40,751 bases of DNA, taken from Plakobranchus ocellatus. Lineage: Eukaryota > Mollusca > Gastropoda > Plakobranchidae. Both the position numbers and the translations under genes were made by a program. Of the stretch, positions 37,801 through 40,751 are shown piece by piece (the first letter of the stretch is position 1; every line of letters starts with the position of its first letter). The stretch is from contig BLXT01005946.1 of the NCBI GenBank assembly GCA_019648995.1, positions 1,428,583 through 1,469,333 of the forward strand, written 5' to 3'. The notes beneath the pieces were generated by a model. That model was not told the origin of the DNA and searched no databases. It saw only the letters and a program-made list of their open reading frames with translations.

Positions 37801-38816
37801 AAAGAAAATCTTACACTATTTGCAATCATAAATGTGGTGGAAGGTCTCGATGCGATCATAAATCTCAATATCCCCAACCTTTATTGCTTTTTGTACTGAA
37901 ATTTACTCTTACAATGTTCTGTTTTGTCATATAATCTATTTGCCAAATTCTAGTGAAGTTAAATATCTCCAGAAAATAGAAAATTTGGCATTAAAAGTTT
38001 GCATGGTGAAGCAAAAGCTTGGGAAATTGTAACGTCTTTCTCTACCATCACATATGACAATTTTAGTCAAGCATTGCATGCATACTTTTCAATCATGTAC
38101 TTTGCTACCAAAACTGTGCAAAAACCCACTCTTAGATATAAAAAAATCAAAGCTTGGAAATCAATACTGCATGCATACAATTTATCAAAAACTTCCTCAA
38201 AAAACACATTTATAAGAAACTACTAAGTGGACATAATCACATGCCATGGCCTTCTGTCATAGGGTCAAATATTCAGATTAAAATATTCACTGAAAGACTC
38301 ATATTACTGAATATGCATGGTTTTGCGACTGTTTCAAACTACCAGATGTAATTTGTTAATCCTTAGGATTATGAATTTCAGTCATATCTCAGTTTTTGAC
38401 GTATCGAGTTATGATAAATATAATGTTAAGCAGTTTGATCTTACTAAATGTAAAAAAAATATATATATATATACTTGTAAATGACATATATAGTATTATT
38501 ATATATTCAATTGGCCATAAAGGAGGATAATTTGATAAAGATGCCAGTAAGCTGTCTGAAAATCCTGCAACATGCAATCAACACAATAACAGACTATGAT
38601 CATTATTTATTCGATCAATAATGGAAATTTGAAACAATGAAAAATGATACTCACTTTAAAAGGACAAGCACCATCATCTTTGCACAAGTTCTCCAAATTG
38701 GGATTGTTTTTGAAAAAGAAAGGGATATGACTCTTTGGAATGTTTAGCTGATTCCATTCATAACCCTGAACCAACAAAAGGTGAAAAATAACTACCAATA
38801 GAAGCCTGTCCATCAT
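11718..38816 (-). CDS. EOGT: EGF domain-specific O-linked GlcNAc transferase (whole gene, 16 coding exons)
   Basis: EOGT transfers GlcNAc from UDP-GlcNAc to Ser/Thr of folded EGF-like repeats (Notch-type and matrix proteins) in the ER lumen; it belongs to glycosyltransferase family GT61. The exons spliced in order give about 525 residues, against about 527 in vertebrates. Seen directly: a hydrophobic signal peptide (residues 1-18), the N-terminal block [11 protein letters not shown], the cysteine-rich region, the SPLQSW block, [33 protein letters not shown], the GT61 hallmark [29 protein letters not shown] and a terminal KDEL. Every visible junction is AG/GT and phases agree. About 16 codons at the end of exon 10 are hidden by the N gap. 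The ATG chosen is the first after the splice acceptor; a second ATG follows at once. The DxD-like site reads DHP. Introns hold LINE and SINE relics. Identification is by remembered family similarity, not a search. Confidence 0.96.
11904..12446 (-). other. EOGT intron 15
   Basis: The intron is bounded by GTATGT and TTGGCAG. It is AT-rich with nothing recognisable. Confidence 0.85.
12447..12549 (-). CDS. EOGT: EOGT coding exon 15
   Basis: This 103-nt exon has acceptor AACTTCAG and donor GTATGT. It completes the Leu and encodes [20 protein letters not shown] followed by MTWEKKHKL, nearly the same as [20 protein letters not shown] in vertebrates. It ends in phase 0. Confidence 0.96.
12550..15624 (-). 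other. EOGT intron 14 (about 3.1 kb)
   Basis: The intron is bounded by GTAAGT and AACTTCAG. Its middle holds a plus-strand LINE RNase H relic (14040-14760). The rest is AT-rich with no coding similarity. Confidence 0.85.
14040..14760 (+). mobile_element. Jockey-like LINE relic, RNase H domain and C-terminal zinc region
   Basis: Plus-strand pieces follow the end of a LINE second protein. [19 protein letters not shown] (14154 on) holds an RNase H catalytic Asp. A second RNase H block of the 'AH.GI.GNE' type follows with [16 protein letters not shown] (about 14300-14345), then a WQENWD block (about 14411), and a tail in which HQHI/HDQHIL, ECPNFQ and TRTKYCNI (about 14620-14680) recall the H-x(n)-C zinc end, then VDYLKRLGF. 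Stops and frameshifts are many. It lies antisense to EOGT in intron 14. The reverse transcriptase is not included, so clade assignment rests on the RNase H and tail. Confidence 0.72.
15625..15716 (-). CDS. EOGT: EOGT coding exon 14 (MHGAGLTH motif)
   Basis: This 92-nt exon has acceptor TTTGTCAG and donor GTAAGT. It encodes [20 protein letters not shown] and on to PDWAVVIE plus two bases of a Leu. [13 protein letters not shown] is the GT61 hallmark block and is intact. Confidence 0.96.
15717..16289 (-). other. EOGT intron 13
   Basis: The intron runs from GTGAGT to TTTGTCAG and is AT-rich. It includes a poly-A / poly-T / poly-G homopolymer block at 15939-15962. Confidence 0.85.
16290..16317 (-). 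CDS. EOGT: EOGT coding exon 13, 28-nt microexon
   Basis: A 28-nt exon lies between acceptor GTATCTGCAG and donor GTGAGT. It completes the split Arg and adds NMPFEEQLK, aligned with RELGFLDQLR of vertebrates. The length (1+27) is exactly what the phases of exons 12 and 14 demand, and without it nine conserved residues are missing and the frame breaks. Confidence 0.88.
16318..16908 (-). other. EOGT intron 12
   Basis: The intron runs from GTATTT to GTATCTGCAG. It is AT-rich with several poly-A/T tracts and nothing else recognised. Confidence 0.85.
16909..16967 (-). CDS. EOGT: EOGT coding exon 12
   Basis: This 59-nt exon has acceptor TTCTCCAG and donor GTATTT. It encodes [19 protein letters not shown] plus two bases of an Arg, matching LVNALKTVSTFEVQIVDYK. 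Its end phase of 2 requires the next exon to start with one base of a split codon. Confidence 0.92.
17111..17194. repeat. (TA)n microsatellite with poly-A interruptions
   Basis: Runs of TA are broken by short A tracts, in EOGT intron 11. TA runs of this kind can form cruciforms. Confidence 0.9.
17652..17720 (-). CDS. EOGT: EOGT coding exon 11
   Basis: This 69-nt exon has acceptor TTTCACAG and donor GTATTT. It encodes 23 residues, [20 protein letters not shown] and three more, matching the family block GKIRVTILARSTEYRKILN. It starts and ends in phase 0. Confidence 0.94.
18150..18300 (+). repeat. tRNA-derived SINE head
   Basis: An A-box-like TGGTTCAGTGC at 18163-18173 and a B box GGTTTGAATCC at 18227-18237 (one CpG-type change from GGTTCGAATCC) form an internal RNA polymerase III promoter. 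The tract is clearly less AT-rich than its surroundings and ends in a (TGTCT)n run at about 18270-18289. The cloverleaf arms do not pair, so it is a SINE relic rather than a tRNA gene. It is antisense to EOGT. Confidence 0.7.
18601..20546 (-). mobile_element. RTE-like LINE copy A, degenerate, continues into the gap
   Basis: The minus strand carries non-LTR retrotransposon pieces in order: [16 protein letters not shown] (20473-20520), EDLYIHDRG...[10 protein letters not shown] and [10 protein letters not shown] (20050-20190), [11 protein letters not shown] (19648-19683), the mutated YADD site (19373-19384) and a 3' part alignable by eye with copy B (38985-40372) over most of its length. The catalytic YADD codons read stop-Ala-Gly-Glu, and the Asp of the KAFD box is Ser. 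A 70-bp tandem duplication sits at 20268-20407. The 5' portion is lost in the N gap. Confidence 0.85.
20268..20407. repeat. 70-bp tandem duplication inside LINE copy A
   Basis: GTACATGAATTTACTGTCA at 20268 recurs as GTACATGAATTCACTGTCA at 20338, followed in both by TTTGATT and GCTTTATTT. Confidence 0.8.
20547..20928. other. Assembly gap (382 N)
   Basis: Unknown sequence. By alignment it must include about 48 nt of EOGT exon 10, its donor site and the 5' part or insertion edge of LINE copy A. Confidence 1.
20929..20964 (-). CDS. EOGT: EOGT coding exon 10, partial (runs into N gap)
   Basis: The acceptor TTTCTTCAG at 20965-20966 is followed by 12 codons, [12 protein letters not shown] (residues 320-331), that align with ISGCQNTGLFRA of vertebrate EOGT. 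The exon then enters the assembly gap. About 16 codons and the donor must lie in the gap, since exon 11 resumes in phase 0 at the aligned KDGKIRV position. Confidence 0.85.
20965..26058 (-). other. EOGT intron 9 (about 5.1 kb)
   Basis: The intron runs from GTAAGT at 26058 to TTTCTTCAG at 20965. It contains a TTG-rich microsatellite (23455-23560) and a 20-bp word shared by 22727-22746 and 23901-23920. I saw no convincing protein similarity on either strand. Confidence 0.8.
23455..23560. repeat. (TTG/TTA)n imperfect trinucleotide repeat
   Basis: TTG, GTT and TTA triplets run for about 100 bp, giving a false Val/Ile-rich reading frame. Confidence 0.85.
26059..26130 (-). CDS. EOGT: EOGT coding exon 9
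   Basis: This 72-nt exon has acceptor GTGTTCAG and donor GTAAGT and encodes residues 296-319. [18 protein letters not shown] is nearly identical to the vertebrate segment. Confidence 0.96.
26325..26369. repeat. (GA)n microsatellite
   Basis: An interrupted GA run inside EOGT intron 8. Confidence 0.9.
26966..26995. repeat. (GA)n followed by poly-G
   Basis: About ten GA units end in a run of about ten G, in EOGT intron 8. Confidence 0.9.
27803..27895 (-). CDS. EOGT: EOGT coding exon 8 (DxD-like site region)
   Basis: This 93-nt exon has acceptor TTTGCAG and donor GTAAGC and encodes residues 265-295. [15 protein letters not shown] matches the vertebrate GYGDLFSDTWNAFTD. The DYD tripeptide that follows in vertebrates, described as needed for optimal activity, is DHP here (residues 282-284, bases 27836-27844). 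Confidence 0.96.
28204..28307 (-). CDS. EOGT: EOGT coding exon 7
   Basis: This 104-nt exon has acceptor CATTCTAG and donor GTAAGG and encodes residues 230-264. [15 protein letters not shown] is nearly identical to the family. A possible N-glycosylation sequon (NNS) lies in QHINNSF. Confidence 0.96.
28754..28860 (-). CDS. EOGT: EOGT coding exon 6
   Basis: This 107-nt exon has acceptor ACCTCAG and donor GTGAGT. It encodes the end of Trp194 to residue 229 plus one base of Gly230. [15 protein letters not shown] and KLDAG match the vertebrate FAEL, KCDIVIEKPTY and KLDAG segments at the start of the GT61 catalytic domain. Confidence 0.95.
29110..29975 (+). mobile_element. Jockey-like LINE relic, RT end plus RNase H
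   Basis: [14 protein letters not shown] (29130 on) recalls the 'LDPVHHQALR' segment near the end of jockey-type reverse transcriptases. TDSNSLYTF (about 29674) and [20 protein letters not shown] (about 29799) form the RNase H domain, and a WDVEEN block follows at about 29950. The segment AKAALNHAL and its DNA (GCAGCTCTAAACC) match the relic at 14040-14760, so both are the same family and strand. Stops and frameshifts are frequent. Confidence 0.7.
30019..30132. repeat. Three tandem copies of a 38-bp unit
   Basis: Units start at 30019, 30057 and 30095 with AAAGGCTTGGGATGCTTTGA and end TTCTTGTCTTCACCC. Copies 1 and 2 are identical as read; copy 3 differs at a few bases. It adjoins the 3' side of the LINE relic. 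Confidence 0.95.
30443..30553 (-). CDS. EOGT: EOGT coding exon 5
   Basis: This 111-nt exon has acceptor TTTTCCAG and donor GTAAGT. It encodes residues 157-193 plus two bases of Trp194. GGHCDLD and KSPLQSW are strongly conserved. The Trp completed in exon 6 corresponds to the LQSW tryptophan of human EOGT, a position I recall as altered in Adams-Oliver syndrome. Confidence 0.95.
30554..31510 (-). other. EOGT intron 4
   Basis: The intron runs from GTGAGC to TTTTCCAG. It is AT-rich with nothing recognised. Confidence 0.85.
31511..31611 (-). CDS. EOGT: EOGT coding exon 4
   Basis: This 101-nt exon has acceptor TTTATAG and donor GTGAGC. It encodes residues 124-156 plus two bases of Arg157. [12 protein letters not shown] matches the family's [12 protein letters not shown] block; the rest of the exon is diverged. 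Confidence 0.94.
31612..32667 (-). other. EOGT intron 3
   Basis: The intron runs from GTTGGT to TTTATAG. It contains a CAA-rich repeat (32213-32290) and a 26-base poly-A (about 32618-32643) close to the donor. Confidence 0.85.
32213..32290. repeat. (CAA)n imperfect trinucleotide repeat
   Basis: CAA/ACA units are interrupted by TAA and CGA. Minus-strand frames read as Cys/Val-rich artefacts. Confidence 0.85.
32668..32776 (-). CDS. EOGT: EOGT coding exon 3
   Basis: This 109-nt exon has acceptor AACAG and donor GTTGGT. It completes Trp87 and runs to residue 123. [12 protein letters not shown] and YCQPKE match the vertebrate FWKQADFG and LCQPKE blocks. A long intron of about 4.8 kb separates it from exon 2. 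Confidence 0.93.
34783..34920. repeat. (AAT)n microsatellite followed by purine-rich tract
   Basis: About 13 AAT units (34783-34821) are followed by a GGA/AGA-rich stretch to about 34920. Confidence 0.85.
36640..37400 (+). mobile_element. Possible LINE C-terminal relic
   Basis: Plus-strand pieces recall the region after YADD in RTE-like LINEs: [17 protein letters not shown] (about 36674), then [16 protein letters not shown] with NRGKGRKK (about 37200-37270), like the 'GHI.R..SL.K.V..G' block, and LQRLKE (about 37312). It is opposite in strand to copies A and B. The pieces are short and separated by stops. Confidence 0.42.
37562..37659 (-). CDS. EOGT: EOGT coding exon 2
   Basis: This 98-nt exon runs from TTTATTTAG to a GTATGG donor and encodes residues 55-86 plus two bases of Trp87. 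It carries the KCWGYEPEC cysteine block, which matches CWGYE in vertebrate EOGT, followed by a diverged stretch ending in NNKR. Confidence 0.92.
37660..38654 (-). other. EOGT intron 1
   Basis: The intron runs from GTGAGT to TTTATTTAG. It is AT-rich with a short TA run near 38459; nothing else was recognised. Confidence 0.85.
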
Positions 38817-38817
38817 T
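38655..38817 (-). CDS. EOGT: EOGT coding exon 1 (start codon, signal peptide)
   Basis: Coding from the ATG at 38816 gives residues 1-54. Residues 1-18 are a signal peptide ([18 protein letters not shown]) and are followed by the conserved HIPFF block and two cysteines. The exon ends at AAA before GTGAGT (phase 0). A pyrimidine-rich acceptor ending in ACAG lies one base before the ATG, so the ATG is near the start of an internal exon. Confidence 0.93.
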
Positions 38818-38832
38818 CTGTAAAATAAAAAT
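38818..38832 (-). promoter_or_regulatory. Splice acceptor just upstream of the EOGT ATG
   Basis: The minus strand reads a T-rich tract ending in TTTTACAG immediately before AATGATG. This implies that a 5' untranslated exon lies above 38820. I could not place that exon or a promoter in the window. Confidence 0.7.
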
Positions 38833-38947
38833 CTAATATTTCAGACCCTGTTTAAAAAAACTCAAATTTGGCATGCAACATTTTTGAAAACACAAATAAA
38901 TAAGACAAAATGTATGAAGTTTTTTTGTTGTTTCCTTCTTTTGAATC

Positions 38948-38983
38948 CATTATTATTATTATTATCTCATCATCATCATCATT
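38948..38983. repeat. Microsatellite 3' tail of LINE copy B
   Basis: (ATT)n followed by (CAT)n lies exactly where the minus-strand LINE ends. RTE-type LINEs typically end in short tandem repeats rather than poly-A. Confidence 0.75.
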
Positions 38984-38984
38984 A

Positions 38985-40372
38985 GGTACCTTGTCTGGAA
39001 CAGACATTGGCGATCATGTTCTTTTACTCAAACCTATTGTCAATCTCAGTTAACCTTATAAAGTTGCTATTGCTACCCTTGCCTATTGCCCATGACTTAA
39101 GATTTTCAATAAAAATTATTCTCTATTTACCTCTACTGCGTTTGCCTTCAATCTTTCAAGTGATTGCTCATTGTTCTAAACCCTTATGTCGTCAAATATG
39201 GCCTAAAAACTGTAGTTGCCTCTGTCTTATGGTTTTAATTAGTGATTGCTCAATATTAGCCTCTTTCAGAACCAATTCATTTGACTTTTTTTTTCTGTCC
39301 ATGATATCCTCATCATTCTTCTGATAAACCAAATCTCTGCTGCTTCTAGTTTTTTTTTTTAATTTCTTTGTTTATTGTCCAACACTCACTACCATACAAA
39401 AGTACTGACCATACATATGTTTTAATTACCCTTATTTTGGTTGCCATACTTTGTTTCTATTTTCCAGTATCGGTTTCATTTTTTGGCCATACTTATTTCA
39501 CTTGTGCATCTGCCATCTGATGTTATCAGGTAACCTAGATATTTGAATTTTGTAACTTGTTTAATTTTTTCACCTTCGTTAACGAGATTGCACTTGGGGT
39601 TAGAGGATTTCTTTGAGATGACTACACATTCCGTTTTCTTTACAGTTAAAGACAGGCCCATTTTTTTCTCTCTAAAACGACAGTATCTAGAAGTTTTTGG
39701 AGTTGTTCGCCAGATTCTGCTATTGAAACTGTATCATCTGCATACCTGAGATTATTAAGATTCTCTCCATTTATTTTTAAGCCTGAAATACCACCAAGAT
39801 TCCTGAAGATTATTTCACTATATAGGTTATTACATATAACTGTCTCACACCTCTTTTGGTGGGTTTGAAATCACTATGTTCTCCTTCAATTCTTACAGAA
39901 GCAGTCTGATCCCAGTATAAATTTCTGATTATTCTCAGATCTTTCCCATCGATGTCTATTTTTTCTAGCACAAGAAACAGCTCTACATGTCTTACTTTGT
40001 CAAAGGCCTTAGAATAATCAATGAAACAGAGGTAGAGATCTTTTTGCATTTCTATACACCTTTCCATTAGCATTGAAAAAGTAAATATTGCATTTCTAGT
40101 CCCTTTATCAGGCATAAAGCCAAACTGTTTTGGAGATATTTCTGGTCTTAGACTCTTGCTCATATGCATCAAAACGCATAACAGGATTTTAGTAAAATGG
40201 CTCATTATAGTGATTGTTCTGTGAAGTTCACATTCTGTTGCTCCTGGTGTTTTAGGCAGTACTATAAAAACAGATTTACAAAGATCTTCTGGAATTGTAC
40301 CAATATTGTATATTGCACTAAGAAGTTTTGTTGTCAGATCTATTCCTAATTTATCTAATGCTTTGTTGACCC
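38985..40372 (-). mobile_element. RTE-like LINE copy B, 5'-truncated reverse transcriptase
   Basis: Minus-strand reverse transcriptase pieces in order: ALDKLGIDLTTKLLSAIYNI and GTIPEDL (40290-40366), RPEISPKQFGFMPDKGTRNA (about 40100-40160), [14 protein letters not shown] with the first catalytic Asp (39990-40040), IIRNLYWDQTASVRI (about 39900), an intact YADD box at 39733-39744, KKTECVVISKK and FKYLGYLITSDGR (39480-39640). Most of the RT frame is open, with breaks near 39810-39850 and 39661. The 5' edge falls at about 40366-40372 inside the RT, typical 5' truncation. The exact clade is tentative. Confidence 0.88.
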
Positions 40373-40570
40373 TATCCATATGGGGTGTTTTATGGTCATA
40401 TCTGTACATCAGGGGTAACTGAGTGCCCCCACATTTTAATATCAATATAGCTTTATCCGTACATGTGGGGTAAGTTTGGACCCCATACAGTATATAAAGT
40501 AAAAAGATCGCTCTATACCTATCCGTATGGGGGGGTAACAAAATCACCCCATACTTTTCATAGTAAAAAA
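40373..40570. repeat. Array of short hairpin-forming repeats
   Basis: Three to four units share TATCCGTA (or ATCTGTA), then GGGGTAA, a spacer of about 6-12 bases and CCCC(ATAC). GGGG starts at about 40382, 40412, 40467 and 40532. Each GGGG/CCCC pair can fold into a hairpin. The array directly adjoins the truncated 5' edge of LINE copy B. It resembles subterminal repeats of DNA transposons, but I cannot assign it. Confidence 0.6.
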
Positions 40571-40751
40571 TAATGGAAGGTTTCAGAAATGACCTCAGGT
40601 CAGCTCAATACTGATTTTCTGTCAATCATTATTAAGTAATCATATATGTCAAATTGAATTTTTGAGGAATACTGAAAAGGTGAAAAAAAAAAAATCCCAT
40701 TTTAAGTATTTAAAAAGAAAAAAAAAAACAAGCCTTGGGGTATCAAAATTA
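40571..40751. other. AT-rich end of window
   Basis: Nothing recognised apart from poly-A tracts at about 40684-40694 and 40719-40729. The EOGT 5' untranslated exon may lie beyond the window. Confidence 0.4.

Noticed and set aside
1..40751. CRISPR arrays, operons, bacterial promoters or a new defence system
   Set aside because: The window is a spliced eukaryotic gene with transposon relics; no regular repeat-spacer array or prokaryotic gene layout is present.

Overview
This is an AT-rich metazoan nuclear window with long introns, many microsatellites and decayed transposons; there are no bacterial features. Protein similarity and exon structure point to an invertebrate. Frequent CTAGATCTAG-type words and the mix of piggyBac, RTE-like and jockey-like elements make me lean to a heterobranch gastropod mollusc, but that is a guess from memory.

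The one host gene I can reconstruct is EOGT, the EGF-domain-specific O-linked GlcNAc transferase of the ER lumen. It lies on the minus strand and its coding part runs from 38816 down to 11718. I placed 16 coding exons by hand. All visible exons have AG/GT borders and the reading phase carries from exon to exon, including a 28-nt microexon at 16290-16317. Exon 10 runs into the 382-base N gap (20547-20928), which hides roughly 16 codons, so the protein should be about 525 residues, close to the vertebrate length. It starts with a signal peptide and ends in KDEL. A splice acceptor one base before the ATG shows that at least one 5' untranslated exon lies further upstream, above 38820.

The 11.5 kb downstream of the gene (1-11549) is intergenic. 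It holds an old piggyBac transposase relic on the plus strand (1458-3262), a structurally complete but coding-dead piggyBac element on the minus strand (4846-7055, with flanking TTAA and terminal inverted repeats), a 30-bp minisatellite (9621-9780) and a doubtful third piggyBac-like relic (10470-11330).

The EOGT introns carry two relics of one jockey-like LINE with an RNase H domain (14040-14760 and 29110-29975, plus strand), an RTE-like LINE copy (18601 into the gap, minus strand), a tRNA-derived SINE (about 18150-18300), a further LINE tail relic (36640-37400, plus strand), a 3 x 38-bp tandem repeat and many simple repeats. Above the first coding exon is a second, 5'-truncated RTE-like copy (38985-40372, minus strand) that keeps its YADD box and ends in a microsatellite tail. 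It abuts an array of short hairpin-forming repeats (40373-40570). I found no CRISPR array, operon, rRNA or convincing tRNA gene. The strongest results are the EOGT model with its microexon and altered DxD-like site, and the piggyBac element with its subterminal repeat array and an internal deletion that removed the third catalytic Asp.
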